Positions 34,501 to 47,859 of a stretch of 64,000 nt of DNA are shown here, one piece after another. Each line of letters opens with the position of its first letter. Positions within the stretch are counted from its first letter, which is position 1. The DNA is taken from assembly GCA_012931725.1 (NCBI GenBank), contig CM022948.1:95205769-95269768 (forward strand), read 5' to 3'. Under the pieces are notes generated by a model. That model ran no database searches. It was given only the letters and a program-made list of their open reading frames with translations, and was not told the origin of the DNA. Both the position numbers and the translations under genes were made by a program. The stretch is from Litsea cubeba. Lineage: Eukaryota > Streptophyta > Magnoliopsida > Laurales > Lauraceae.

Positions 34501-36712
34501 TGTTACGTCTGAACATGGATCAGATTTGGGTCAATTCTATGGTGCACATGAACTTAGACTCCAATGGGGGTATACATACCCACACCCATAAAACCGAACT
34601 ACCAGTGGTAGTGGACCGCGTTGGGTTCGATTTATACTGTGGTTAGCATGGATAAACTTAACCCGAATTGTTTATTAAATGGGCTCAGAATTTCAACCTA
34701 AATCCAACCTAGGAGTTAAAAGACTCAATCTGAGCTTTTAATTAATAAGTTAGGTCTGGCTGAGTTGGTGAGTTGTAGTGCAATTAGTTAGTTTGAATTG
34801 GGCTTAATCGATCAAATAGTGAGAATGGACTCAACGCATACAAAACCCAAACCAACCCCTATATTAATTAAGTGACAAATGACAACAGAGGCATAAAATA
34901 ACTAGGATGCGCCCAGACCCTGAATTATTTTGTTGTTAGGGTTGGGTTGGTGAGTCAGGTCATAAAGTCCACACCAGTTTTTTAGCTTACTTTGTATTCT
35001 AGACCTAGTACCAGCTCTAGATCCAAAGTCATGCTGTGTTATAAAATTAGTTATTTTTATACTTCCAAGAATAATTCTATGCCATAATTTATTATGTTTG
35101 CATTAAATATTTAGTTAAGATTCTATCAATTAAAAAAACTTAATGAAAAATATAGATGTATTAATTGCCTATTCGAGGTGGGTATGAGTCCCATGTATTT
35201 GGACTGGAAACTGAAATTTATTCGGGTCCACTCGAGACTTGGATTTTTAATGGATCTGAAACTTATTCCCAAATTCCATTTTCTTTTGGGTCGAAACCAC
35301 CAGGTTCAGGGATCCCATTTTCATCCCCAACACGTGTGATGCATGTCTCAATCTACGCCATCCAATATGTGGGTCACACTATATATGAGATGTGGCCCAA
35401 AAATCACATTGATCAGACAATCCTAAAAACTAGTATTGGGTTGATGGATATGTACTGTTGTTGACCATTTTATGTTTCAGCATTTATTAGATGGCCACTA
35501 ATCTAATAGTTAAGGCTGTTTAATTAGCTTAGTCAATGGGGACCTTGTAGAAAATGTAAGATTTTTTTGGGAGAAAATATAAGATAATGTACAAGTTGGA
35601 TGTGTAAAGGGTTGCTGCATTGATGTTCGGCCATTTAGTAAATGATGGTACAACTACTGCCATTCTTGTGCCAAAAATATCAAATAAATTAAGACCATCT
35701 GTTGCTTATTAAAAATGGTTAACTCAATAACCAAAGGATTGGAATGATATCATAGTAGCTTATATTTTATATAAATATATGTTTTATTTGGTGGACCCTT
35801 CACCAACATGAAATTAGCAGTGTCTCCAATATTTGAAAATCTCATGATAGAAACATGAATTGTTTGGTCATACCTTCTGATTTTTATTTTTATTTTCCTT
35901 TTTAGTTTTTCACCTTCTCTGTGTTTCTAAAACGAGGTCAATAATGGGTCAAGTTTTCTCATCAAGCCACAAATAAATAGGTTGGTTTGGTCTCAATCTG
36001 TCAATAAAGAAATGGGTCAAGTTCGGATTTGGTGCTAAACTGGACCCAATTGGACCCATTGCCACCACCCCAACCATTTGAGTAGTTGCGATCTTCTAGT
36101 ACAAGTCCCACTTGTTTCAATATGTGGATAATTTTCCTTTCTCGTCATCATCATCATTATCACGTTAAAACCCAAGGTGGGATGTTGTGACCCCATTCTA
36201 GTTCAAGGGGCCATAGACAGCCCAGCATATGCATGTTCAGTGACGGTTTCCTATGCATTGAATTAGTTGGTGAAGGGAAAACATCCCCCTTTTTTTAATA
36301 TATATTAAAACCATAATTTAGCTCACTGTTTAGGCACATTTCACTGTAGAGTGTAGACACCACATTCATGTCACCTTCGAGCATCTCAAGATATTATTGC
36401 ATTAGTTTGAGCATCTAATTGATACAAATAAGCATTTCACTGTAAACCATAATTGATACAAATAAGCTTTAATTTGACTATCTAATTAGCAGTTTCTAGG
36501 CCCATGGGGCCCAAAGGGAAAGACTCAAGTAAACCCAAGACATTTGAATTAAAAAACCGATCTCTTAGATCAAGAATCCAATGTTTTGATAAATGACTTT
36601 CATAGATGCGAATTTGCAACTGAAGAGCCTTTTTGTAGAAATTCTTTTTTTTTTTTTAACCAACCATGTCACTTTTTTGGTCTCTTTCCCCTCAATTCCT
36701 TTCCCTTTTTTT
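31591..36712. other. 5-kb intergenic stretch; no gene seen
   Basis: AT-rich, with a (TTTA)n tract at about 31937-31962. ORFs of 60-100 codons (31775, 33436, 34446, 35165 on plus; 32906 on minus) have no recognisable domain. Parts of 34480-34960 and 35930-36070 look like decayed hAT-type MITEs. Confidence 0.4.
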
Positions 36713-36727
36713 GGTAACTCAATTCCT

Positions 36728-38176
36728 ATATATTTTTTTTTATGAAAATATGAATCATATATTAATGATTAAAAGAGATTACATCAGTCTCCAACAAGTG
36801 GAGTAACCAGTCAAGATACAAAGAGACCCATGTGTGGGTAATATGTTTAGATGTAGCTACCTTAGCAAGATTATGAGCAATTTGTTGTATGACCTGCCTA
36901 TATGTACGAATTGGACAATCCCTATTTGTCTACTCAAGGCTAACTGGCTAAGCAATCATCATACAAAGGACCAGCAAGAGCAAGGGAGGAAGCACCTGTG
37001 ACCTGTACATAAGGCTTGGATGGTTACCAACGAGTCTCCCTCCATTATGATATTATCAAGTTGCAACTGATGTGCAAGTTCAAGACCAAGTCTGCAAGCA
37101 AGGGCTTCAATTGTGTCCACATGGTAGCTGGAAGCAAACCAAAAAGCACGACAAGTAATCACGCGACCACACCAGCACCGGTTCCATCCCTACCAACCCC
37201 CCCATCCCATTTACCTTGTAGCAACCTTGGGGTGGAGGAGACCATCGCAAATGACTACCCAGATTAGGTTGTACAGCCAATGATGGAGAAGTCAAAGAGG
37301 CAGATTCATACTCTTGCAACTAATCACGACTCCAAGCTATCAGTGCTTCCGGTGATCTACCATATCCCTTAAACAATCTGGAATTTCGATCCGTCCAAAT
37401 TGCCTAAACCATTATCGCTCAAAGCTGCTTCACATTCGACCCAACCCGTGTTAAAACATCCTGGCACCTCGCCTTGAAGCTATTACCAAAAGGTTTCACC
37501 TTATTATGCCAATCACATATAATCCAAATTTTCAAGGATTCAACACAAGAGAAAGCCATATACTCCACAGATTACAAAGCTTCTCCACAGCGTGCACATA
37601 AAGGAGAAGGAATGACCTTTCTCCTAAAGAGAGCTGCATCAGTGGGCAAGGCATCATGACAGGTTCGCCACAAGAATATCAGAACCTTGGGAGGGAGCTG
37701 AATCTTCCAGAGAAGGTTCCACCATGTGGTCTGGTCGTGAGAGCTTGAACTTGCAACTTGCAAAAAATTCTTGTCCAGAACATAGTTCAAAGCAACTGTA
37801 TACCCCGACTTTACCGTATATAACCCCGCTAGAGGAGTAGTGCCACACCCGCTTATCAACGCCATTATACTTGGGCAAAGGGATTTGAAGAACTCTTTCA
37901 GCATCCCCCAAAAGAAAATGATTGTATATCACCTCTGTATTCCATTGCCCATCCCTAATTAGAGAGGCCACCCGAGTATGGTTGCCCAACAAAGGAGAGG
38001 AATATATTTTAAAAGAGAGCGGCCTGAGTAGCCATTTATCCTCGTAGATACCAACATAACGCCCATCCCCAATTTGCCATCTTACACCATGCTCCAAAAC
38101 AGCCCTCCCGTTCATTAAACTCTTCCATAGAAAAGAGTGATGAGGGAGAACTCTAGCACCAAAAAAAGCACAAAGA
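36728..38176 (-). mobile_element. 5'-truncated LINE with 15-bp target-site duplication
   Basis: Flanked by identical GGTAACTCAATTCCT at 36713-36727 and 38177-38191. On the minus strand the 3' end carries an A-run (the T-run at 36733-36740 on plus). The coding remnant reads leftward. It begins with RT C-terminal sequence SFLWKSLMNGRAVLEHGVRW (about 38135), passes through a zf-RVT-like segment (LPPKVLIFLWRTCHDALPTD, then CARCGEAL) and ends in an RNase H-like piece (EALACRLGLELAHQL, IMEGDSLVTIQAL). Frameshifts separate these parts (37572-38115, 36959-37319), so it is dead. The first half of ORF2 and all of ORF1 are missing, as usual for truncated L1-type insertions. Confidence 0.88.
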
Positions 38177-38191
38177 GGTAACTCAATTCCT

Positions 38192-41100
38192 TAGAGTTGT
38201 AATAATCTGTTTGATAGATTGGGATTAAATTCCTGGGGACTCTAGTCAATGCCTTATTATCGAAGGAGCTAAAATTGAAGAAAAAAAAAAGGCAAAGATC
38301 AACAAATGGCCATAAAGGCATAAACAACTCTCTCCTAGTTACTTATTCTTCAACCTAGTAAATCAAATCTTAAAAAAGTGAGTAATTGTTACGATCTAAT
38401 AGCAGGTAACCGTAACTGACAATGAAGGTCTTAATGTCACTGCCTCACATAAGAATCTATTGAGTATAAGCACATAAAATTCGATATACATACGTATACA
38501 TATCCTATGTAATAGCTATGGTTTGGATGATCTCTACAAATTTGAGAATTTTGACTCGAGCTGAGAGGCATCTACATTACATTAAACTTAGACTTAAGAT
38601 GATGAAATTAAGCCCATTGAAGGGGGTCATTTGATGATTAATTATATCATATATTAGTTTTGATCAACAATTGTCAGTAAGGCGAACATACATACGCCTC
38701 GGACAATCTTTTCTTTGATGAAGTAAAAGTCTACTTCAATATACTTTATGCAGGCATAACAGATAGGAATTCAACTTCAAGTGTAAGCCCAAATCTCCAA
38801 GCTGTTTAACTCAATGAATACCCATCCATTCGTTATGTTGTGTTTTAACATTCTCTAATGTTACCCCCTCAACACAATATATTTATTCATCTCCGCTCTC
38901 ACTACCCTTTTTCTCATGTGCACGTTATTAACTGATGATAGGATCTATACATATGGCAGTTCCGATAATATGTATAGGTGTACTGGCCAATACCACCATG
39001 ATGGAGAGACTGTTTTCCTCCAATTGAGATCAACTTGTTAGGTCCACTTAGATGCATATTTATAATATGAGGAAGGCCCTTCTTATAAAAATCAACTCCA
39101 TATACTGTCATAGCCCTTGATTTAATGGTTTCCTGACCATAATTATTTTGAGATTCAATCTAATCGGTTCAATGAGTGTAAAATCAAACCTTTTCTTCAG
39201 ATGCTAGATCTTGGGATAACAAGATTATTAAAGGGTTGTACTGACCAAAGGTGGGTCTAAATGGGTTATTGATTGTAATTATAGTTCATATCACCTGTGG
39301 AAATTCCTATTTTTATTTAAAACAAGCCATCCAAGCACTGATCGATCTAATTTTATATCCAAAGATATTTCTTTTTCTAGTTTGAGGACCTGTACTAATT
39401 TTTTTTACTCGTGTAACACAGACACAGGGGTGTTAGGCACGGTAGTGGTAAAAGGGGAACTATGGGGTTCTGATTTGTTTGTGTAGTGTCCTGTTGCAAC
39501 TATTCTGTAAAAATGAAACCATTTGCTGAGATCATTTATCTGTAAGCTGTGTTGCAAATAGGCTATTCTGAGAGCCTTAAAGATTGGAAGGTTCTAAAAA
39601 TATATTCTTTGGCCCTTCTCTGGCATGTATACTTAATCGCCAATTTGTAGTATGATCTAATAACATGGGTTTTTTTTTTTTATCAACAATGGCCAGGTTC
39701 AAAGCCATTACGCAAGTGGCACATCAACATTCTGAGTTATGATATGAGTGGTTCACTTTATGCCCACTCAAAGCTCACCCCCCACCCCTCCCCAAAACTT
39801 TCTTTTATATATATATTTTTTATCTTCACGTTGAAAACATCAACATATCCTATAGTGGTGGAGAAAAAAATATGTTTTGTAACCTAAGATTAGTGGCAGG
39901 AACTGTTGAATCTGATTTTTTTTTTATTATTATCATTCCCCATCCATGGTGATCATTGATCTAGGTCAATATTTTCCTCTTGTATAGAATGACTTTTCAA
40001 ATACTGTGTAGTCTCTGTATATCATGGTTCTATATCCAGTAATAAATTCCTTAAAAATGGAAAATCTTCTGGTGTGCTGTGAGCATATATTTCTAGCTAC
40101 CAGTACCAGGGTTTATGAATTACTTAAGTGCTTAAAACAAAGGCAAAAATCTAATCAAGACCAAGAAAAGAGAGTGGATGAGAAGGGAAGGAAGATGAAG
40201 AAAGAGTTTACCTTTGGCTTTTGGATCCAAGACAAGAAGAAGGAGATCGATGTTGCTTGTCGCATGGGAAAGAGCTTCGTTTTAGACGCAGGAGCAACCA
40301 AAGAGATAGAGATATTAGGGCTGCAATCGTTGATATTGGTGAGGATTATTACAAGAGTTTTAAAATTATTTTAAAGTTCTGAACTGTCTTACCGCTTAAG
40401 ACGTTGGGGTCTTAATTTCAGGAGCTGGATTTTGAGCTCCTAGAATTAAGATAAATCTCGTCTTAAATAACAAGTCGTCTTAGCGCTTAAGACATGTTGT
40501 TATTGCGTACCAAACAATCTTATTTAGTTTTTTTATCTCCGCGCTTAAGACACAGGACATTAATACCCAAATTTAATACTATCCAAACATTACCTAATTC
40601 CACCACTAAAATCTCTCAACGGTCTTTTTTGGAAAAGGGAAAAAAAAATCTCGACGGTCTCAACTTTTTAATGACAAAATTTGACAAGACTTGTAAAAAA
40701 TAATTGACAGTAGATCTCAAAATTTCTTCAATACAGGCAATGATGATCTTTAAACAAACATCTTGACAGAAAAGGGATGCCTTTAAAAAAGACCAAGATA
40801 CTGGATTTAAAAGATCACACTATTGATGACATCAATTCTTCAGGCTTTAGTTTGGAGGAATTCAAATATTAAGATTTCAAGGGGTTGGTCGGAGTCAGGG
40901 GGTTGGTAGGATTCTTACAGCTTTTTCCTTTTTCTTTTCTTGATGCAAGTCTTGCCCTCTGTTATTGCCTGTAGCCTTCCCCATCTAACATGGTTGCAGG
41001 GATTGCAATGGCTTGGGTGAAGTCTGGTTAAGGGTAGGTAATATGTACAGGCTTAACTCAAACTTTACTCATTTTTTAATTAAGTTGGAAATGTTAGTAA

Positions 41101-43082
41101 ATTGATATTGGCACTCATTTTTTTTTTATGGAGACACTCCAATTCAAGCCAATTTCTTTTGCACCAGTTACCTTGAAAATGAGTGTCTCTATAAATAAAT
41201 AAATAAAAAAGGTGTGTCAATATCAGTTTTCAAATGTTATCTTGAATCTAATGCTGAAGTTAAAAAAGTCAGCCAAATACCTGCAGTTAACAGGTCAGGC
41301 CAGGTTCAGGGTCAGATTCAAGGCCACTCCCAAATTAAATGCCTTCTAACTCCTTTGTCCCTCTCACTCTCTCTCAACATGGCCCACAGAGAAAAGTTCT
41401 TCAAAGTTGAATTGGCGAATTATAGTGACTTTTCACATTTGAGTCAGGTTGGCGAGTCAAATAATAGCCATGGACTCAATCCGAACCCCACCCATTCATT
41501 TTGGATAAACTGAACCCAATCCAAAATTTGAAGGGTCAACCTAACACTGAGTTATAGTGTTGGATGAGGAATTGCCACCCCCCAGACAAGTACATCTTTG
41601 TCACGAGCTTTATATTTGTGGCAATCACCATAGTTGAAACTTGCAGCTGCATAAAATCTGACTAACTTTTTTTCTTTTTTTTTAAATTCATAACAACTCT
41701 GAAATGTAGATCAGGTGACGAATTCCATGCCACACTGGGGACGACTGACACGTACTGAGCGAACATAACATGATGGTTTATACTTTATACTTTGGACCCA
41801 GGAGAAGTGCGGTAACCACTAGGTTCACAAATATCACAAAAATGTTTTAAAGAATATCGATCTTGATATTTTCCTTAAGAAAGTACTGCAATGAGATGAA
41901 ACAAAGTTGGGCTTACGTAAGTAGGGCCTCTTGAGAAGACAAAGAGAACACTTGGGAAGAAGATATATTACTTTTCCTCCTCCTTTCCCAAAGTCTAAAT
42001 ATTCTCTCACTGCTATAATTACATTAGTTTAGGACTAAAATACCCATAGTGCAGGCTATAGAATTAGAAAAATACATCGTTATAAATGAGTTTGGAATTT
42101 TGGCCAATGAAAACATTCGAATTTGTATTATTGCATTTGTGGGCTCAAAATGCAACGGTATAAATGAGCTTTGATGAAAATATATGGCATAATTATATAA
42201 TTGAGAAGTTGTCATCTAAATGCGTATTCTTATATTCTTTTAGATCTTAGAGAATGTTTGGATATGTACAAAATAAGATATTTTTTTAAATCAAAATACT
42301 AGCAAATAAAATATTACTTCATAAAATACTTTAACTTTAGAATATTATTTTTGTTTGATAGTTTCCAAAACATTCAATAGATTTTGAATGTAGTAGTTTG
42401 GCAATCACCTTATATTATAATATACGCTTAATTCAAGATTGACCTTAATTTTCAAATAAAAGAATGGTCAATAACTTTCTGAATTTTTTTTAATAATTTT
42501 TTTCTAAATGACAAAACGACAACACCATGTCCTAGGTATTAAGTTCATTGACAAAAAAATAAAAATAAAAAAATAAATCTATTATTATATTGTCAAAATA
42601 AGGAGTCCATTGTAAAGTGGGTTTTCTTTAATTTAAGATAAGGGGTTTTATGGTAAAATGAGCTACTTTGAATTTGTAGGAATTCAAGTTCATGTGAACA
42701 AAAGCCTTACCTTTCATGGCACATAATGGGTTTCTTGGAATTTTTAGAAACTCAAATCCATAATAATAGTATGGCCCAATCATTTTTAACAATAATAAAT
42801 TCATTTCTTTAAATCATTGAGAATTCAACTCCATGCAAATAAACAAGCCCTTTTATATGTTCGGTACAAGAAATTAGTGGTAAAGCGGTTCCTTATATTT
42901 CCTAAGAATTATTTTCATGCAATAAAATTGGCCCCAAGCAAGACAAACAACTAAGAATATTTCATAAGACTTCCATCATTACTATCTTTCAGTCAATGTA
43001 TTTTTTGGTGTTAGGACCCAGAAAATATACATTTTTTGGATCATGAAATAAAGTCTAATTTATATATATAAGAAAATAGAGA
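38192..43082. other. Intergenic stretch; no gene recognised
   Basis: A 116-codon ORF at 40024-40374 is lysine-rich without a domain and was not called. A hairpin with arms GGTCTTAATTTCAGGAGCT and AGCTCCTAGAATTAAGAT lies at about 40411-40452, probably part of a decayed MITE. The stretch 41010-41580 has decayed hAT-like sequence. From 42240 to 42960 there are Harbinger-like motifs such as CCATGCAAATAAACAAGCCC near 42833. Confidence 0.4.
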
Positions 43083-43718
43083 AAACAATTAATTTATCCT
43101 ATTCGAGGCCCACCTTCATTGTTTAAAATTGATCATATGAACAACTACTTCCAATATGATCATTGTATTAAATTTTACTTTAATATGTAAAGGTGAATTG
43201 TACACATAGAGGTGGGCCACATAGGGTGCAACGACCAAATGTTTGATAAAGAAAGAGAAAAAGAGAAATCATACCAAGAGGAGAAAAAAAAAGTAAAAAT
43301 CAAAGAATGGAGATGCCTCAAGAAAAGAAGATTTGGGTAGTTTTGTCATTTCCCCTAGTGTACAATTCACCTTTACACATAGAGGAGAAAAAAAATGGAG
43401 AAACATAAAGGTGAATTGTACACATAGAGGAGAAAAAAAAATGGAGAAACAATTAATTTATCCTATTCGAGGCCCACCTTCATTGTTTAAAATTGATCAT
43501 ATGAACAACTACTTCCAATATGATCATTGTATTAAATTTTACTTTAATATATAAAGGTGGATTGTACACATAGAGGTGGGCCACGTAGGGTGCAATGACC
43601 AAATGTTGATAAAGAAAGAGGAAAAGAGAAATCATACCAAGAGGAGAAAAAAAGTAAAAATCAAGGAATGGAGATGCCTCAAGAAAAGAAGATTTGGGTA
43701 GTTTTGTCATTTCCCCAA
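43083..43718. repeat. Duplicated block of about 275 bp with 365-bp spacing, containing a foldback element
   Basis: The sequence starting ACAATTAATTTATCCTATTC occurs at about 43085 and 43449 and is nearly identical until about 43357 and 43718. The first copy includes an inverted repeat, GTAAAGGTGAATTGTACAC at about 43187 and its complement at about 43356-43375. The second copy ends before that right arm. Confidence 0.8.
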
Positions 43719-44979
43719 GTATGGAGAATGTCTAGGGAAAATTATAGTTTTTGGGGAGGAAAAAGCCATATCTAAAGGTAAGTTACAGGAAAAAAACCTC
43801 TTTTTATTATTATTAAGGAGAATATAATTCTTGGATGACAAATGAGTCGGCCAACCACTTTTACACTTGAGGCTATTAGAATTAATATAAATGACTAAGT
43901 TATGTGCGCGTCTCCAATCTAACAGATAAAGAACATTTTAGAATCCCATCTTTAGTTTTAGAACTTTATCTTTATTTCTACTACTCTATCGAAAGGGTAA
44001 GAGGTTGGGCTATGTCTTCTCAAAGACTTTGATTAGGTGCCCATCCTAGACATACAAATTTCATACGGCAGCCATGTTGGATTCTCCAAGGATAAAAATT
44101 CCCGAAGTTGAACTCACAGAGTTGATGAAAATATATAAAATCAATTGTTAATGATATGACGATGACAATGAATATATGTGGTCCACATCTAGGGTCATAT
44201 TTTCAAGCCCATCCAAAGTGGGACCTGCTAGATTAGCACTGTTGATGATCAAAGAAGAAGCAAGCCATCACAACAATCACTTGAATAAGTTCATGTCCAA
44301 TTAGTTCCTTTCCCCTCTAAACCAACATGTGATTCTCTTATTCGCGAGCACTTAACCCAGAAGATATATGGTTGCCCCACATAAGTGGAGATCCTCATGA
44401 TGAAAGCCCTAATATCAGTCAGATATATCCTGTCTGTTGTTGCAGCCTTCAGTGGGCTTTTCCCACAGACTGCTGTAAAGGAGAAAGGGATATGGAGAAG
44501 GCTTTTCCTTTCAATCATCTTGTCTTCATCGTTATCTTTTTCATCTTTGTACTTTTTTGTTTTATGCCTTCATCTTTATCTATATCTTTTTGTACGTTGG
44601 TCCTGCAGCACCCACCACCATATCAATTTACAAAAATCAATCGCAGCTCCGAATCCGACGGTGTGGATCTTTGTCCCTGTCTGCTTCTGTTTTGGAACAT
44701 TGGATTCTGTTGGTGCAATGGTCGTGCAGTCTTTCCAGTTAATGAGTCGGATTAGTGGATAGGGTTAGGACAAGTAATCAATAACATTAGTGCTCTTTGT
44801 ATGTCTTTAAGTTAAGTATTTTATAGGGGCACAAAACATATTGAACTCCATTATCATTTTATTGGAGAAAAGGTGGCGTCAGAGGACCTTCTTAGTGGCT
44901 TTGTCTCTTCAACCAATCAACCCACTGACGTTTTATAGTAAAGCATTGCCATTTATCTTAAAGACAATTTTATAGTATT
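43719..44979. other. Intergenic stretch; no gene recognised
   Basis: ORFs of 125-127 codons overlap in two frames at 44372-44762. One is hydrophobic and neither has a domain or convincing codon use, so neither is called. Confidence 0.35.
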
Positions 44980-44982
44980 TTA

Positions 44983-45285
44983 GAAAATATTTCTTCACTA
45001 AAATTTAATGAATTCCTGTGTGGGGAATTTCTGAATTTCCATACATAGTGAAATTCTTAAATGCTCTTTCTTGAACTTGAGCATCCAAAAATTCCATCAA
45101 AAGGCAAATGAGCTGGAATTTCTTAATTCCAAAGATCATTTGAGACTTTTCATATGACCAAAATTCTAAAATACATGTAACGAAATATGACATTTACAAA
45201 TGTCAAGGGACAAGATGTTCCACCATGTCCAAAAATCCACAACATGTTGAATTCCTATCAGAAATTCTAGTAAAGAAACAGGTCC
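44983..45285. mobile_element. Harbinger (Tourist-like) MITE, 303 bp, same family as 12401-12703
   Basis: The right end AAAGAAACAGGTCC is followed by TTA (45286-45288), and the left end is preceded by TTA (44980-44982). The interior shares GGAATTTCTGAATTTCCATA and downstream sequence with 12401-12703. The outermost left bases are eroded. Confidence 0.65.
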
Positions 45286-45914
45286 TTATATTCAAGCTTG
45301 GAGTGATATCACCTCCCTCAAGCTTGAAGGGGAGTGATAGGGAAGGACTCAACTTAGATAGAGGAGTCGAGGCCCAAGCCCAAGAAGAGCCAATGTTGGT
45401 TCATGTTCAATTAATTCAAGCTATCAACGATTTCAAGCGATCCCTAAGAAATTTCAAAAACAATCATGCACTTCTAAGAGTACTTTTCTTAAACTATAGA
45501 AAAGATGAAATAAAGTAAAAATGGTTCAGTAGTGTTGGCACCTCGTATCACATATATCTTCATGGATCAATCCCCAAGCACTCTTCGGTTAGTAGCATCA
45601 TTCCTGGCCGATATGCAAAAAACCTAAAAATAAAAATGCAAAATAGGAGCTGGGTCGTCCAATCGGGTGTATGAATACTCTCATATGTGCTTTTTAGATA
45701 CCCCAGTACTCTTTAGAAAATAATAAAAAAATGTCTTTTGAGTTTTCTCTTAAATCTTTCTTCACTGTGTTCTAACTTGGACTAGAATCGCACGGCTTCT
45801 TAGACATGTTTCGTGCCATTCATGTGGCTGGAAGTCACTCAACAATTATGGATGTTTCTTTTAAAAGAGCCCTTCCAGATGAAGAATCTTAGTAATCCCA
45901 GCTATCTATTTTAT

Positions 45915-46227
45915 TAGGGTTGCTCATGGCCGGGACAGTGGTTTCCTGGGCTTGGATGTATAATCTAGGACTGTTTAATATTTTGGGTTGGGCTTGAATT
46001 AAGTCATAGAAAGCCAAAACCCAGCCCAACACGAATAAGGAGTTCTAGGTTGTAATTTAGTGATTAAATTTTCCAAGCTAAAAAAACCTGAACAAATGAT
46101 AAAAAGACCAGCCTGGCCCGGCCCAATTAACTAAATGGGTAGGCTTGGGCCTGACACTTACAGCCCGTGTCAGGCCTGGGCATGGATATGCCTCAGCCTG
46201 CCTTGGCCTAGCCGATGTATACCCCTA
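45915..46227. mobile_element. Probable hAT-type MITE
   Basis: The left end TAGGGTTGCTCATGGC and right end complement TAGGGGTATACATCGGC are TAGGG-class inverted repeats around a GGCCTGGGC-rich interior. The flanks do not give a convincing 8-bp duplication. Confidence 0.5.
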
Positions 46228-46715
46228 TCTTGGTTGTCTTTGCGACTCCAAGCTTTTGCGACTCCAAGCCAATAGGTTGTCTTTGCAGTTCGCATAGTGG
46301 CCATAGTTTGTGACTAGTTTGCTGCATCTTCGTATGGTAGAAGTTGATTGCAATATTGCATCATTCATTATCTTCTTAGCGGACCTGATTGCAGAATATT
46401 ATCGTTCCTTTTCCATTGCTTCATCTCTCATTTTATCCTCTTATGCTTATACTACTAGTTGGATATTCAAATACTCGATGATGATCCATGACAGGATGCA
46501 GTATGTTTTCAGGAGATTCACTGAATTCTCAGGAAAGGTAATTAAGAAACAAGATAATTAGAGTGCTAAAATCACGTACAAGTTGGAGCATAGAGCTATG
46601 TTATCAGCAATCTTTGATATTGGCTACTTAATGAAGTTAGATTCCCTCAATTTGTACCAAGGCCTTGGTCATAAAATCTTGAGTAACAAATTAATCTTGT
46701 CTGACAAATCAACAC

Positions 46716-46736
46716 CACTTTAAAGGGGAGTGTGAA
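46716..46736 (+). other. Possible polypurine tract and LTR start of a decayed copia element
   Basis: A purine-rich AAAGGGGAG (46721-46729) followed by TGTGAAATGG resembles the copia layout, where GGGGGAGTG precedes the 3' LTR. The preceding frame (DKSTPL then stop) is compatible with a pol C-terminus. The second LTR was not found, so this is tentative. Confidence 0.25.
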
Positions 46737-46836
46737 ATGGTGTCATGCAATGCCCTGCCATGGGGGAGCTTCTGTTCATCTTACACATCGTTGTAGCAAA
46801 CTGTATCATGCATTTACATTTTAGAGATTTCAACCA

Positions 46837-46868
46837 TGATCATGATCATGATCATGATCATAATCATC
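46837..46868. repeat. (ATGATC)n short tandem repeat
   Basis: CATGATC repeated about four times, ending CATAATCATC. Confidence 0.8.
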
Positions 46869-47726
46869 TATAGAGCCTTATCCCGTCAATCTGTGTTCAC
46901 TAAAAGAGTTGTACTCAAAACTTGTCACTGAGGTCTTCAATACCTTCCCACTTCTCCTAGCACCTTTCAGTACTTGCAAGTAGCAACCCCTTTAATTTGT
47001 CTTAGAGAGCCATTTTTCGTCTATTGTTAATGTATACAGACACTTAGATACAATATTCTTTGGGTTTTTTTTTTCCCCTTTAAATACTGTGTATCTACAG
47101 ATTTCTTCAACCAATATACTGTAGTTGCCTCTAATTCCATTCATTTCTTGTAACTCCACACATTCTTCTCAGAATGCGTATTCATGAATTTTAGCTTCTT
47201 CATGGTTCTTCATTCTTCAGCATTTAGATCTATACAATATACCACTCGATGATCTCATCACATACCACTATGTTGTCTCCAATTAGCCTACGCTATTATG
47301 ATTTTACTAGCAACATCTTACTCAAACTCTCTGTTCGTAGGGGTAAAAGATTTAGATTTAGGTGTAAATGATTGTTGTGTCCGTGATTAGGAGATGTAAT
47401 AAGCAAAATACAGTGAATATATTAGACGATTCCTCATATCAAGGACATCCATTTCCTTCAAAAATCTTGTTTACTATATATTATTCTTGTGTTCTGTTTT
47501 CTGTTATGGAGGAAAATGTTTATTTCAGGCGGATAATAATTCCAAGTTTGTACACTGATAACTTGGGTTTTCTTTGTGGCTCTCACAGTATAAAGCCTCA
47601 CGGTGAACCAAAACACTCTACCCTTACCCGGCGGATTCCTCTTTTTTAGCTCACGGGATCATCACTTGACCTTGATCTTGCCTCGAGGGAATACCCAGGT
47701 GGACTGAGGTCTTAGACTTTTTCCAA

Positions 47727-47835
47727 GACTTCCTCTACTCTGAAAATATATTGAGAACTTCTAATTCTAAGGAACGTTTGAGAGGTACTTGTTCTCCCTT
47801 GAAGTTGGTAATGACAGAATTCCTCGTCTTTTGAG
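47727..47835. repeat. Dispersed repeat, copy 1 (partner at 58208-58315)
   Basis: Shares GAGAA(C/T)TTCTAATTCTAAGG and flanking sequence including AGAGGTAC and TTGGTAATG with 58208-58315. It lies just upstream of the copia pol remnant. No ORF with a domain covers it. Confidence 0.65.
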
Positions 47836-47859
47836 AGGTACTTGTTCTCCCACTTGAGG

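Noticed and set aside
40024..40374. 116-codon lysine-rich ORF
   Set aside because: No recognisable domain, splice partner or promoter. Part of it is an AAGAAGGA-type tract.
44372..44762. Overlapping ORFs of 125-127 codons, one with a CCC and hydrophobic stretches
   Set aside because: I considered a second cysteine-rich secreted peptide, but the cysteine spacing does not match a known family and the two frames are equally open.
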